DNA of 64,000 nucleotides from Thiorhodococcus minor (GCF_010820565.1 NZ_JAAIJQ010000005.1:1-64000), one strand, 5' to 3'. Positions 39,522 through 48,661 are shown, counted from the stretch's first letter. Numbers and translations: made by a program. Notes: generated by a model not told the origin, from the sequence alone.

Positions 39522-40559
39522 ATGTCCTCAGATCCCTTGCTCATCGTTGACGACGACCCGCAGAACCTGGCGCTGATGCGCCAGATCCTCGCCGCGCATC
39601 ACCGTCTCGTCTTCGCCCGCAGCGGCACGGAGGCGCTCGCCGCAGCCACCAAGTGCTGGCCCGCGCTCATCCTGCTGGATATTCAGATGCCGGACATGGA
39701 TGGCTATGCGGTTTGCCGCGCCTTGAAGGCCGACCCGCAAACGGCGGCGATCCCGGTGATCTTCGTCACCGCGCTCTCCGAGGTCGGTGACGAGGCCGCG
39801 GGCTTCGCGGCCGGGGCCGTCGACTACATCGTCAAGCCGCTGTCGGCGCCGATCGTGCAGGCGCGGGTCGAGACACATCTGTCGCTCGTCCAAACCTCCC
39901 GGCTTGAGCAGAGCTACCGCGATGCGCTCGCCATGCTCGGCACGGCCGGCCACTTCAACGACACGGATACCGGCATGCACATCTGGAGAATGGGCGCCTA
40001 CGCGCGCGAGGTGGCCCGCTCGATCGGGTGGAATCCCGCGGCTTGCGACGAGCTCTATTACGCCGCGCCGATGCACGACATGGGAAAGATCGGGATCCCC
40101 GGAGAGATCCTGCGCAAGCCGGGCAAGCTCGACGCCCGAGAGTGGACGGTCATGAAGGAGCATGCCCGGATCGGGCACGGGATCCTTTCCAAGAGCGATG
40201 CCCCAGTGTTCAAACTGGCCGCCGAGATCGCCCTGCACCATCACGAGAAATGGGATGGCAGCGGCTATCCGGATGGTCTCCTGGGCACGGCGATCCCGGA
40301 ATGCGCGCGTATCGTCGCCATCGCCGACGTCTTCGATGCCCTCACCATGAAGCGTCCCTACAAGGAGGCTTGGTCGGTGGAGCGCGCGCTCGCGACCATG
40401 CGCGAGAGCAGCGGCAGCCATTTCGAGCCGCGCCTGCTCGAGTGCTTCTGCGAGATCCTGCCGCAGATCCTGATCGTCAAGGCGGATTGGGATGAGCGTG
40501 AGGCCGCGGGAGACAGCTCCGACGGGTCTGTGCTCGCGCAGCTCGCATCGACGATCTAG
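39522..40559 (+). CDS. HD-GYP response regulator (c-di-GMP phosphodiesterase)
   Basis: 345 residues: a receiver domain with acidic pocket VDDD and phospho-Asp in LLDIQMPDMDG (about residue 55), then an HD-GYP domain with metal ligands in MHDMGKIGIP (about 185-194), HHHEKWDGSGYPDGL (about 240-254) and DVFDALT. All signature residues for hydrolysing c-di-GMP to pGpG or GMP are present. AAGGGG precedes the ATG. Its position 16 bp after the hybrid kinase implies co-transcription and phosphorelay control, comparable to RpfC-RpfG. Confidence 0.94.
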   Translation: MSSDPLLIVDDDPQNLALMRQILAAHHRLVFARSGTEALAAATKCWPALILLDIQMPDMDGYAVCRALKADPQTAAIPVIFVTALSEVGDEAAGFAAGAVDYIVKPLSAPIVQARVETHLSLVQTSRLEQSYRDALAMLGTAGHFNDTDTGMHIWRMGAYAREVARSIGWNPAACDELYYAAPMHDMGKIGIPGEILRKPGKLDAREWTVMKEHARIGHGILSKSDAPVFKLAAEIALHHHEKWDGSGYPDGLLGTAIPECARIVAIADVFDALTMKRPYKEAWSVERALATMRESSGSHFEPRLLECFCEILPQILIVKADWDEREAAGDSSDGSVLAQLASTI

Positions 40560-40668
40560 CCAGCCTTGGGAAGACTCAGGCCAGCCGCTTGAAGAGCCGT
40601 TGACGAGAGGGGCTAGATGGATATCGCAATGCTGACGGGCCTTTGCCGAAGGTCCTTGGGGCGGCCTC

Positions 40669-42186
40669 ATGACTGAGCGCTCGGGCTGGCTCGACCGACT
40701 GGAAGCGGCGGGCAACCGTTTCCCGGATCCTGCGACGCTCTTTCTTGCCGGCACGGGCGCGCTGATGCTGATCTCCCAGCTCGCCGTCTGGCTGGGCTGG
40801 CAGGTCGAGCGCCTGGTGCAGCGCGACGGGCAGCCGGTCGTCGAGACCATCACGCCGGTGAGCCTGCTCGACAGTGACGGGATCTGGTGGCTGCTGTCGA
40901 CCCTGGTCGACAACTTCGTCGGCTTCCCGCCGCTGGGCCTGGTGCTGGTCGGTCTGCTCGGCATCGGCGTGGCCGAGCGCTCGGGCCTGCTGCCGGTCGT
41001 CTTGCGGCGCTTGCTGGAGGCCTCGCCGGCCAAGCTCCTGGTCCCCGCGACCGTGCTCGTCGGCGTGCTCTCCTCGCTGGCGCTGGATGCCGGCTATGTG
41101 GTGCTGCCGCCGCTCGCCGCGGCACTCTTCCTGGCGGCCGGCCGCTCGCCGCTTGCGGGGATTGCGGCGGTGACGGCCGGCGTAACCTGCGGCTTTTCGG
41201 CCAATCTCTTTATCACAGGTCTGGACCCATTGCTCGCAGGCCTTTCCACGGCGGGTGCGGCGCTCATGGATCCCGGCTATCGCGTTGCCATCAGCGCCAA
41301 CTGGCTCTTCATGGCGGTCTCCACGCTGGTGCTGACCGCCGTGGGCACGGCGGTGACCCTCTGGCTGGTCGAGCCCCGGCTGGCGCGGCCGCGGCCTGGC
41401 TTCGAGTCCTTGCCGGCCGCGGCGGAGCATGGCGCCGAAGACCGGGGGCTGCGCTTCGCCGGGCTGACCCTGCTGGCCCTGGGTATGGTCGTGCTGCTGG
41501 CGGTCCTGGTGCCGGGTGCGCCGCTGGCCGGGCTGGGCGAGCACTTCCCGCGCTGGATGGAGGCGCTGGTTCCGCTGCTGCTGGTGGTGTTCCTGAGCCT
41601 TGGCCTCGCCTACGGGATGGGTGCCGGCACCATCCGCAACGACCGCGACTCGGTCGCCATGATGGGCGAGACGATGCGCACCATGGGACCCTACATCGTG
41701 CTGGCCTTCTTTGCGGCCCAGTTCATCGCCTGCTTCAGCCATTCCCGCCTCGGGGAGATGCTCGCGATCGCGGGGGGCGGCTGGCTGGCGTCCCTGGCGC
41801 TGCCGGCGACAGGCCTGGTGCTGGCCTTCATCGCGCTGGTGATGGTCGCCAACCTCATCATGGGCTCGGCCTCGGCCAAGTACGCCTTCTTCGCGCCCGT
41901 CTTCGTGCCCATGTTCATGCAGGCGGGCATCAGCCCGGAGCTGACCCAGGCCGCCTATCGGGTCGGCGACTCCGTCACCAACGGCATTACCCCCTTCAAT
42001 CCCTACCTGGTCATCATCTTGGCCTTCATCCAGCGTTATCGGCCGGACGCTGGCATTGGGACGCTGGTCGCGCTCATGCTGCCCTATACGCTCGTCTTCG
42101 CCCCGGTGTGGGCCCTGCTGCTCGGCGTCTGGGTGATGGCCGGCTGGCCGCTCGGGCCGGGCGGCCCGCTTTCCTACGCACCCTGA
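40669..42186 (+). CDS. AbgT-family transporter
   Basis: A 505-residue integral membrane protein with 10 or more hydrophobic helices. Family segments include GLLGIGVAERSGLLP (about 100-114), SSLALDAGYVVLPPLAA (about 136-152) and GDSVTNGITPFNPYLVIIL (about 430-448). AbgT proteins were described as p-aminobenzoyl-glutamate importers, and several homologues export sulfonamides, so direction and substrate remain open. No abgAB hydrolase genes are next to it. dinB follows after 13 bp. Confidence 0.88.
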   Translation: MTERSGWLDRLEAAGNRFPDPATLFLAGTGALMLISQLAVWLGWQVERLVQRDGQPVVETITPVSLLDSDGIWWLLSTLVDNFVGFPPLGLVLVGLLGIGVAERSGLLPVVLRRLLEASPAKLLVPATVLVGVLSSLALDAGYVVLPPLAAALFLAAGRSPLAGIAAVTAGVTCGFSANLFITGLDPLLAGLSTAGAALMDPGYRVAISANWLFMAVSTLVLTAVGTAVTLWLVEPRLARPRPGFESLPAAAEHGAEDRGLRFAGLTLLALGMVVLLAVLVPGAPLAGLGEHFPRWMEALVPLLLVVFLSLGLAYGMGAGTIRNDRDSVAMMGETMRTMGPYIVLAFFAAQFIACFSHSRLGEMLAIAGGGWLASLALPATGLVLAFIALVMVANLIMGSASAKYAFFAPVFVPMFMQAGISPELTQAAYRVGDSVTNGITPFNPYLVIILAFIQRYRPDAGIGTLVALMLPYTLVFAPVWALLLGVWVMAGWPLGPGGPLSYAP

Positions 42187-42199
42187 CCGGTCTCGGGTC

Positions 42200-43390
42200 A
42201 TGTCCGCGCGTCTCGTCATGCATGTGGACCTCGACGCCTTCTACGCGGCCGTCGAGCAGCGCGACCGTCCGGAGTGGCGCGGTCTGCCGCTCGTCGTCGG
42301 CGCCGAGCCGGGCAAGCGCGGGGTGGTGGCCACCTGCTCCTACGAGGCACGCGCCTTCGGCGTGCATTCGGCCATGCCCATGGCCGAGGCGGTCCGTCGG
42401 CTGCCGCCCGAGACGGTCTACGTCCGCCCGGCCATGGAGCACTATATGCGCGTCTCCCGGCAGATCCTGACGGTGCTCGATGGCATCTCGCCCGTGGTCG
42501 AGAAGGTGTCCATCGACGAGGCCTTCGTCGACATCTCCGGGCTGGAGCGGCTCATGGGGCCGCCGGAGGTCATCGGACGGACGGTGAAGGCGCGTATTCG
42601 GGAGGCCGTCGGTCTCAGGGCTTCGGTGGGGATCGGCCCCAATCGGCTGATCGCGAAGCTGGCCTCGGATGCCCAAAAGCCGGATGGACTCACCGTGGTT
42701 GCCGCCGATCAGGTCGGGTCGTTCCTAGACCCCATGCCGCTCGGCGTGCTGCGCGGGGTCGGGGCGAAGACTGCGCCCAAGCTGGCGCGGCTGGGGCTGC
42801 AGACCGTCGGAGACGTGCGTCGGTTGCCGCTGGAGGAGCTTCGGCGTCACCTGGGGGCTCGCGCGGGCACCCAGGTCCATCTGCAGGCGCGCGGGATCGC
42901 CGATGACCATGTCGACCCCAGGCGGACGCGCAAGTCGATCTCCAAGGAGACGACCTTTGCCGCAGACGTCACCCATGGCTGGGTGCTCGAGGACAGCCTG
43001 CGCTGGGCGGCTCAGGAGGTTGGCTATTGGGCGCGGCACGAGGGGCGAAAGGGGCGGGTCGTGACCCTGAAGATCCGATTTCGTCCCTTCGAGACGCACA
43101 CCAGGTCACAGACGCTGAAGGCGCCGACGGCAAGCGACGTCGAGATCTTCGACGCCGCTTGGACGCTCTTCCGCTTCGAGCCCTGGGCTGGCAGGCCAGT
43201 ACGTCTCATCGGCCTGGGGATCAGCGGCTGGGACGGGGCCGATGCCGGGCGACAGCTGGACCTCTTCGAGACCGCTGCGCCTGAGCCGCCGCGGGAGCGC
43301 GAGCGCCTGGACACGACGCTGGATGCCATTCGCGACAAGTTTGGCGCGGGCAGGATTCAGCGCGGGCTGCCGCGTCGCTCCCCAAGCTGA
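42200..43390 (+). CDS. dinB: DNA polymerase IV
   Basis: A 396-residue Y-family translesion polymerase. Catalytic acidic residues: HVDLDAFYAAVE (Asp 9) and KVSIDEAFVD (about 99-108). The C-terminus carries a beta-clamp binding motif, RQLDLF (about residue 353). It lies 13 bp after the AbgT-type transporter on the same strand, so it may be transcribed with it. No LexA box was recognised. Confidence 0.96.
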   Translation: MSARLVMHVDLDAFYAAVEQRDRPEWRGLPLVVGAEPGKRGVVATCSYEARAFGVHSAMPMAEAVRRLPPETVYVRPAMEHYMRVSRQILTVLDGISPVVEKVSIDEAFVDISGLERLMGPPEVIGRTVKARIREAVGLRASVGIGPNRLIAKLASDAQKPDGLTVVAADQVGSFLDPMPLGVLRGVGAKTAPKLARLGLQTVGDVRRLPLEELRRHLGARAGTQVHLQARGIADDHVDPRRTRKSISKETTFAADVTHGWVLEDSLRWAAQEVGYWARHEGRKGRVVTLKIRFRPFETHTRSQTLKAPTASDVEIFDAAWTLFRFEPWAGRPVRLIGLGISGWDGADAGRQLDLFETAAPEPPRERERLDTTLDAIRDKFGAGRIQRGLPRRSPS

Positions 43391-43519
43391 CCGGCGAGGT
43401 GGCGGGTGCGCGTCGAGGTTCTTTGTGAAAATGTTTCTCAGTTGCATGCGGTGCGGGTGCTTGGTATTGTCGAAGCAAGCCTGATGGTCTTCAACTGACT
43501 GTTTTTCTGGGGTTTGTAC

Positions 43520-43921
43520 ATGCAAGAAGCGGATTGGAAGGTCTTTCAGCTCGACGAGCTGCTCGCCAAGGTCGAGCGCGATGGCGTCTCCTTCAAGGAG
43601 CTCCTGCACACGCCATCGCTCTCTTGCTCCATCTATCATCTCCCCGTCGGCTCCAAGGACATGGCGGGCGCCCATGAAGAGGACGAGCTCTATCTGGTGG
43701 TGGAGGGCCGCGGGCGCTTGCGCATCGGTGAGACGGAGCATCCCGTCGCCCAGGGCACGCTGATGTACGTCCATGCCGCATGCGACCATGCCTTCTTCGA
43801 CATCGAAGAAGACCTGACGGTGCTGGCCTTCTTCGGTGCGCCCGTGCTCGAGCTTGGGCAGCGTCGCCGGCGCGCGCGCCATGGGGCCGGGTCGGGGGCT
43901 TTGGAGACCTCGGAGCATTGA
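43520..43921 (+). CDS. Cupin-domain protein
   Basis: A 133-residue single-domain cupin. Metal-binding first motif GAHEEDELYLVVEGRGRLRI (about residues 52-71) and second motif AACDHAFFDIEED (about 87-99) supply His and Glu ligands. The C-terminus is an Arg-rich tail. The ATG at 43520 is preferred to a TTG two codons upstream. Enzymatic role unknown; it stands between dinB and a small unknown gene. Confidence 0.8.
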   Translation: MQEADWKVFQLDELLAKVERDGVSFKELLHTPSLSCSIYHLPVGSKDMAGAHEEDELYLVVEGRGRLRIGETEHPVAQGTLMYVHAACDHAFFDIEEDLTVLAFFGAPVLELGQRRRRARHGAGSGALETSEH

Positions 43922-44104
43922 GACGGCTCGTCGCCTCAGGCTGGGGTGCGGCCAACCGCATCGGGCGGCTCTTGCTAGGCTGGGCGCCAGCCCAAGAGGC
44001 AGAGGCCTGTCTGAGTGGACGCACTCGGCCTTCAGAATCTCATCCACCGCGTCACCCTGGACCCTGTTCGCGTCCAGATCGACCTCGCAGAGCTGTCTCC
44101 CCGC

Positions 44105-44440
44105 ATGAGCACAGAAGATCCCAACAAAGACGACCTCATCCGCCTGCTGGTGAATAGCTGGGTGGCGCTGCGTGCCGGTACGCTCGATCCGGAGCAGCGG
44201 TCGGTACTGGACCGTGAGCGCCCGACATGGGAGTGCGAGGCCGCGACCCTGATTGCCGAGGGCATCCTGGGCTATGTCACCGTCGAGATGGTCGAGCCGG
44301 ATCTCGCCTACAACAGGGACGAGGACGCCGACGCCCCGCTCGACCCGGAGGAGCTGGCAGCCCGGCTTGGCGCGCACATGCTGGACTTCGTCGATTATCG
44401 CGACGATCTCGCGCGCGTCAGTGGCGCAAAGCCACATTGA
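44105..44440 (+). CDS. Small hypothetical protein
   Basis: A 111-residue acidic protein beginning MSTEDPNKDDLIRLLVNSWV. No signal peptide, membrane helix or catalytic motif is seen. The internal start was chosen because the sequence upstream in this frame lacks protein-like composition. Function unknown. Confidence 0.55.
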   Translation: MSTEDPNKDDLIRLLVNSWVALRAGTLDPEQRSVLDRERPTWECEAATLIAEGILGYVTVEMVEPDLAYNRDEDADAPLDPEELAARLGAHMLDFVDYRDDLARVSGAKPH

Positions 44441-44448
44441 CGCTGAAA

Positions 44449-44613
44449 CCTAAGGGGAGCAGTTGAGCCGCAAAGGACACAAAGCGCGCAAAGGATCTCA
44501 ACACCTTGTCTGCGAAGCCATGCTCACCCAGAGGGTGAAGCGATGCAGCAATGCAAGCCTCTGTCTTTATTCGTGTCCTTCGGGCCTTTGCGGTTCCAAT
44601 TGCCGAATCTAGG
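44449..44613 (+). repeat. MITE-1 copy D
   Basis: A compact 165-bp copy: left end CCTAAGGGGAGCAGTTGAGC, right end CCTTTGCGGTTCCAATTGCC through CTAGG. Its interior (AACACCTTGTCTGCGAAGC ... CAGAGGGTGAAGCGA) is almost identical to part of copy B. It gives the best view of the undisturbed element. The remaining 200 bp up to the next gene show nothing recognisable. Confidence 0.65.
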
Positions 44614-44814
44614 CTCACCCATCGGGTGAGCTCGGGCGGGCACGCAGTGTCGGCCAAATGATTGATCGGCAAAAGCTGGTCGCTGGAGGCAGGACGCTGG
44701 CAGCTCTTTTTAGGTCATACGCTCTCCTCTGTGCAGGCGTCGATCTACCGCCGCGCTCTTTCGAGAGACCCGCCAGGGCCTAGCAAGCGAGCCTCCTCGA
44801 CTCGGAGCCGTGGC

Positions 44815-46197
44815 TCATAGCGCCAGGCGCTGACCCTGCCTCGGCATCACCACCTCCGTCCCTTCCAATCGCTCGGCGAAGGCGCGCATGGCCTTCTCCT
44901 CGCCGTGCACCAGGATGGTCCGCTCGGGCTTGATCGCCTGCTGCCATGCCAAGAGCTCGTCACGGTCGGCATGGGCCGAGAACCCGTTGATCGTCTGCAG
45001 ATGGGCCTGAACGGGGATGTCGTCGCCGAAGAGGCGCACGCGCTCGGCGCCGTCGATGAGGATGCGCGCCAGGGTGCCGGGTGCCGCGAAGCCGACGAAG
45101 ATGATGGCCGAGTCGCGCCGCCAGAGGTTGTGGCGCAGGTGGTGGCGGACGCGCCCGCCCGTGCACATGCCGGAGCCGGCCATGATGACGGCGCCGCCGG
45201 CGAGCTGATTGAGTGCCATGGACTCGCTGCTCTCGCGCGTGAAGCGCAGGCTGGGCAGCGCGAAGGGATCTGTGCCCTGGTCGAAGAGGGCGCGGGCCTC
45301 GGCGTCATAGCACTCGGGGTGGCGGCGGAAGATCTCGGTCGCCGAGATGGCCATGGGCGAGTCGAGAAAGACCGGCAGGCGCTTCGGCAATAGGCCTTGC
45401 TCGGTGCCTTCGCGCAGGTAGTAGAGCACCTCCTGCGCGCGCTCCAGGGCGAAGGTGGGGATGATGGCGTTGCCGCCGCGCGCCAGGGCCGCGTTGATGG
45501 CGTCGTAGAGCTCCTGAATCGAGGGCTCGAGGGCCTTGTGGAGCCTGTCTCCATAGGTTGTCTCCATCACCAGGGTCTCGGCATGCGGCGGTGTGTGCGG
45601 GTCGCGCAGGATGGGGCGGTCCTTGTTGCCGAGGTCGCCGGAGAAGACGATCGCCTTGGACTTGCCGCTATCCCGGTATTCCAGCCGGATGCTGGCAGAG
45701 CCCAGGATATGGCCGGCGTCGTAGAAGGTTGCGCTGACGCCGTCGGCGAGCTGGATGGGCTCGCCGTAGTGCGCCTTGCGCCCGAAGAGATCCATGGCGT
45801 TGAGGGCGTCGAGCGTGTTGTAGAGCGGCTCTGGCGCGGGCCGTCCGCGGCGGTAGGCCCTGCGCGCGTGGCGTTTGGCCTCTTCTTCCTGCAGATGGGC
45901 GGAGTCGAGCAGGACGACCCGGGCGAGCTCATGCGTTGCGGCGGTCGCGATGATCTCGCCGCTGAATCCGCGCTGGGCTAGGAGTGGGATGCGTCCGCAA
46001 TGGTCGAGGTGCGCGTGGGTCAGGAGGAGGATGTCGATCTGGCGTGGATCGAAGCCGAAGTCCGCCGCGTTGTCCTCGTCGATCTCGCGGCCACCCTGGA
46101 AGAGGCCGCAGTCGACCAAGATGCGCAAGCCGCCGGCCTCCACGAGATGGCAGGATCCGGTCACGTTGCGGTCTGCGCCATGAAAAGAGATCTTCAT
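44815..46197 (-). CDS. Metallo-beta-lactamase/beta-CASP RNA-processing nuclease
   Basis: A 460-residue metallo-beta-lactamase-fold nuclease of the CPSF73/Int11-like type. Metal motifs: THAHLDHCGRIP (about 56-67), then SGDLGNKDRPIL (about 188-199), and the RMMBL C-terminal motif FSAHADRDELL (about 388-398). The beta-CASP insert lies between. Relatives process or degrade RNA, some as 5' exonucleases. The start at 46197 follows GGGGGAAG and overlaps the LOG gene stop by 4 bp, so the two are co-translated. Confidence 0.9.
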   Translation of the reverse strand: MKISFHGADRNVTGSCHLVEAGGLRILVDCGLFQGGREIDEDNAADFGFDPRQIDILLLTHAHLDHCGRIPLLAQRGFSGEIIATAATHELARVVLLDSAHLQEEEAKRHARRAYRRGRPAPEPLYNTLDALNAMDLFGRKAHYGEPIQLADGVSATFYDAGHILGSASIRLEYRDSGKSKAIVFSGDLGNKDRPILRDPHTPPHAETLVMETTYGDRLHKALEPSIQELYDAINAALARGGNAIIPTFALERAQEVLYYLREGTEQGLLPKRLPVFLDSPMAISATEIFRRHPECYDAEARALFDQGTDPFALPSLRFTRESSESMALNQLAGGAVIMAGSGMCTGGRVRHHLRHNLWRRDSAIIFVGFAAPGTLARILIDGAERVRLFGDDIPVQAHLQTINGFSAHADRDELLAWQQAIKPERTILVHGEEKAMRAFAERLEGTEVVMPRQGQRLAL

Positions 46198-47177
46198 CGG
46201 GCTTCCCCCTGGGTCCAAGGTGTCTCCTCACTCTCGAAGAGCTTGCCGCCGTTGCTGTGGTGCCAGGTCTTGATGTCGGACCAGGCCTCGGCGGCGGTCT
46301 CCGCATACCAGAACAGTTGGGCATCCTCGGGGTCGATGCTGCCGACTTCCATCAGATAGTCGGCGTCGAAGACATTGCGCCAGTAGGCCTCGCCGATCAG
46401 CACCACGGGCATGGGCGGGACCTTGCGGGTCTGCATCAGCGTCAGCGCCCCGAACAGCTCGTCGAGCGTGCCGAAGCCGCCGGGCAGGGCGACGATGGCG
46501 GCGGCGCGCTTCATGAAGTGCAGCTTGCGCAGCGCGAAGTAGTGGAACTGGAAACAGAGGCCGGGCGTGACATAGGGGTTGGGATACTGCTCGCGGGGCA
46601 GGGTGATATTGAGGCCGGCCGTCTGGGCGCCGACCTCGTAGGCCCCGCGATTGGCGGCCTCCATACCGCCTGGGCCGCCGCCGGTCATCACGATGAGGCT
46701 GGAATCTTTCGGTCCGCCGCCGGCCATGCCGACCAGCCGGCCGAGCTCGCGGCCGACGTCGTAATACCTGGCCAGCTCCATGCGCCGCTCGGCCAGTCTG
46801 AGCTGACGGGCCAGTGCGGGGTCGTCGGGCGCCTGCGCGGCGGCATGTCTCGCGTTGGCCAGCTCGCGCCGCGCGGTCTCGGGCTCGCGCAGCCGCGTGC
46901 TGCCGAAGACGACGATGCTGTGGCGAGCCTGGTGCTCCACCAAGCCTTGCTCTGCCTTGAGGTAATCGAGCTGGAGGCGCACGCCGCGCGTTGCTTCCCT
47001 GTGGAGGAAGTCGACGTCGTGATCCGGCTCCCGATAGGCCGGGTGCCCCGTGATGGCCGCAATGCGGGCGGCGGCATCGACCTCTTCCTCGGTCGGCTTG
47101 GGATGCTCCCACGGCAGCGGCTGCTGGCGCTGCGTTGGATGCGCGGGCTTCGGTGGGGTGCCGCGATGGTCTGTCAT
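46194..47177 (-). CDS. LOG-family (TIGR00730-like) nucleotide-binding protein
   Basis: 327 residues. The Rossmann-fold LOG signature is seen as GGGPGGMEAANRGA (about 168-181) and PGGFGTLDELF (about 231-241), the pair that binds a nucleoside monophosphate. Family members release cytokinin-type bases or cleave nucleotides to a base and ribose 5-phosphate. The N-terminal 90 residues are a longer extension than in short LOG proteins. Coupled to the beta-CASP nuclease, it might act on nucleotides freed by RNA decay; that is inference. Confidence 0.88.
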   Translation of the reverse strand: MTDHRGTPPKPAHPTQRQQPLPWEHPKPTEEEVDAAARIAAITGHPAYREPDHDVDFLHREATRGVRLQLDYLKAEQGLVEHQARHSIVVFGSTRLREPETARRELANARHAAAQAPDDPALARQLRLAERRMELARYYDVGRELGRLVGMAGGGPKDSSLIVMTGGGPGGMEAANRGAYEVGAQTAGLNITLPREQYPNPYVTPGLCFQFHYFALRKLHFMKRAAAIVALPGGFGTLDELFGALTLMQTRKVPPMPVVLIGEAYWRNVFDADYLMEVGSIDPEDAQLFWYAETAAEAWSDIKTWHHSNGGKLFESEETPWTQGEAR

Positions 47178-47380
47178 GGGTGAGTGTCGCTCTCGCTGCC
47201 GGTTGGCGTCTGTCCATTCCGCCCTCGATGGAGCAGGGGCGGACCCCTACCGCAACTCTAGCTGGGCTTGGCCGCTGCCGCTTGCCCGACCCGGGGTGTC
47301 AATGTGTCGGTATCATGGCGAGCCTGGTTTTGCGCCGCCCCAGGTGCTGGGGTACTTCCTTCTTGATGGAGGCTCCCGCG

Positions 47381-47956
47381 ATGACCGCGCTGCCCAATCT
47401 CCTGACCGCCTCGCGACTCTTCCTTATTCTGCCCATCATGGCGCTGCTCGCCCTGGGCGGCACCACCTCGGCCTGGTGGGCCCTTGGCTTGTTCTTGGCG
47501 GCCTCAGTGACGGATTTCTTCGATGGCTGGCTGGCCCGCCGGCTCGACTGTGCCACCACTCTGGGCGTCTTCCTCGATCCCCTGGCGGACAAGGTCTTCG
47601 CCAATGTCCTGCTGGTCTATCTGGCCTGCGAGCGTCCCGACTGGGTGCCGCTCTGGATCGTTCTGGTGCTGCTGGCGCGCGAGTTTGCGGTGCAGGGCTT
47701 TCGCAGCCTGGCGCCCTGCGTCGGGGTGGTGATCAGCACCGGGCAGCTCAACAAGCTCAAGCTGGTCTTTCAGCTCATCGCCGCCGGAACGGCCATCGGC
47801 GGACTGGCCTGGCCGGCGGCCGAGCCGCTTCTCAAGCCCGCGACTTGGCTGGCCCTGGGGCTGGCCTTGGTGGCAGGTGTCTGGTCCATGATCACAGTGT
47901 TTCGGGATAACGCCGATCTTTGGCAGCGGTCGCCGATCGCGATGGAGGAGCGCTGA
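47381..47956 (+). CDS. CDP-alcohol phosphatidyltransferase (PgsA-like)
   Basis: A 191-residue membrane enzyme with the complete CDP-alcohol phosphotransferase signature DFFDGWLARR ... GVFLDPLADK (about residues 44-73), in which the spaced Asp residues bind metal. It has five or six transmembrane helices. Best match by length and layout is phosphatidylglycerophosphate synthase, but a second, specialised enzyme of the family is possible. The ATG at 47381 follows GGAGG by seven bases; another ATG lies 15 bp upstream. Confidence 0.85.
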   Translation: MTALPNLLTASRLFLILPIMALLALGGTTSAWWALGLFLAASVTDFFDGWLARRLDCATTLGVFLDPLADKVFANVLLVYLACERPDWVPLWIVLVLLAREFAVQGFRSLAPCVGVVISTGQLNKLKLVFQLIAAGTAIGGLAWPAAEPLLKPATWLALGLALVAGVWSMITVFRDNADLWQRSPIAMEER

Positions 47957-48044
47957 GCCGCCTGACTGGGTGTGGGCAAAGTGCCTTCTGACCCGTCGCC
48001 TCGCAGGCTTGACTCGCTTTCTGTGGCCCTTCTGAAAAATTCCG

Positions 48045-48071
48045 TTAGCACTCCCCTTGACAGAGTGCTAA
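48045..48071. promoter_or_regulatory. CIRCE operator (HrcA site)
   Basis: A perfect CIRCE element: TTAGCACTC, nine bases (CCCTTGACA), GAGTGCTAA. HrcA binds this site and represses heat-shock genes until stress titrates it. It lies 110 bp upstream of hsp20 and overlaps the promoter below. Confidence 0.95.
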
Positions 48072-48085
48072 TCGGCCGCTACTTT
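48057..48085 (+). promoter_or_regulatory. Predicted sigma-70 promoter of hsp20
   Basis: A consensus -35 box, TTGACA (48057-48062), lies within the CIRCE spacer. A weak -10 candidate, TACTTT, follows after 17 bp. HrcA bound to CIRCE would block this promoter directly. The transcription start is inferred at about 48090, giving a 5' leader of about 90 nt. Confidence 0.6.
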
Positions 48086-48124
48086 ACATAACGCAAGCGG
48101 TCGCCCGCCTGGGGGCCGTAACGC

Positions 48125-48181
48125 TGGCGGTTCGAATGAACGCCAATCCTTTGTTCATATTGCTCATTTGGAGGATATGTC
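48125..48181 (+). promoter_or_regulatory. ROSE-type RNA thermometer in the hsp20 leader
   Basis: Two hairpins can be drawn. The first (48125-48145) pairs TGGCG-TTC with GAA-CGCCA around a bulged G. The second (48156-48179) pairs CATATT-CTC with GAGGATATG through a single bulged G, around the loop ATTTG. It hides most of the ribosome-binding site GGAGGA (48170-48175). The TTGCT facing the Shine-Dalgarno sequence with an unpaired G is the hallmark of ROSE elements, which melt on heating to release translation. Confidence 0.75.
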
Positions 48182-48661
48182 ATGACAACTCTCGACTTCT
48201 CACCGCTGTTCCGCTCCATGATCGGCTTCGATCGGTTGGCCAATTCACTGGAGAACGCTTATCGGAGCGAGCCGGGCGGCTATCCGCCCTACAATGTCGA
48301 GCTGCAGGACGAGAATCGCTACCGCATCACCATCGCCGTCGCGGGCTTCACCGAAGACGAGCTGGATATCGAGGCGAAGGAGAGCCTGCTGACCGTCTCC
48401 GGACAGCGCCGCAGCGCCGAGGCAGAGGGTAACTTCCTGTATCGCGGTATCGCCAATCGCAGCTTCGAGCGTAAGTTCCAGCTGGCAGACTATGTGAAGG
48501 TGGTCGAGGCCAAGCTGGAGAATGGGCTGCTTCACGTCGACCTGGTGCGCGAAGTGCCTGAAGCCATGAAGCCGCGCCGCATCGAGATCCGCGGTGCTGG
48601 CCAGGGCCAGGCGATCGAGCACGAGACCGCGAAGGCCGAGCAGGCGAAGGAAGCCGCCTAA
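48182..48661 (+). CDS. Small heat shock protein Hsp20 (IbpA-like)
   Basis: A 159-residue alpha-crystallin-type chaperone that holds unfolding proteins for refolding. The N-terminus [16 protein letters not shown] matches IbpA/HspA proteins. The alpha-crystallin domain spans about residues 35-125 ([20 protein letters not shown] ... [20 protein letters not shown]), and the C-terminal anchoring I-X-I motif is RIEIRG. The gene is controlled twice: CIRCE at the promoter and a ROSE-type leader. A strong terminator follows at 48720. Confidence 0.96.
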   Translation: MTTLDFSPLFRSMIGFDRLANSLENAYRSEPGGYPPYNVELQDENRYRITIAVAGFTEDELDIEAKESLLTVSGQRRSAEAEGNFLYRGIANRSFERKFQLADYVKVVEAKLENGLLHVDLVREVPEAMKPRRIEIRGAGQGQAIEHETAKAEQAKEAA

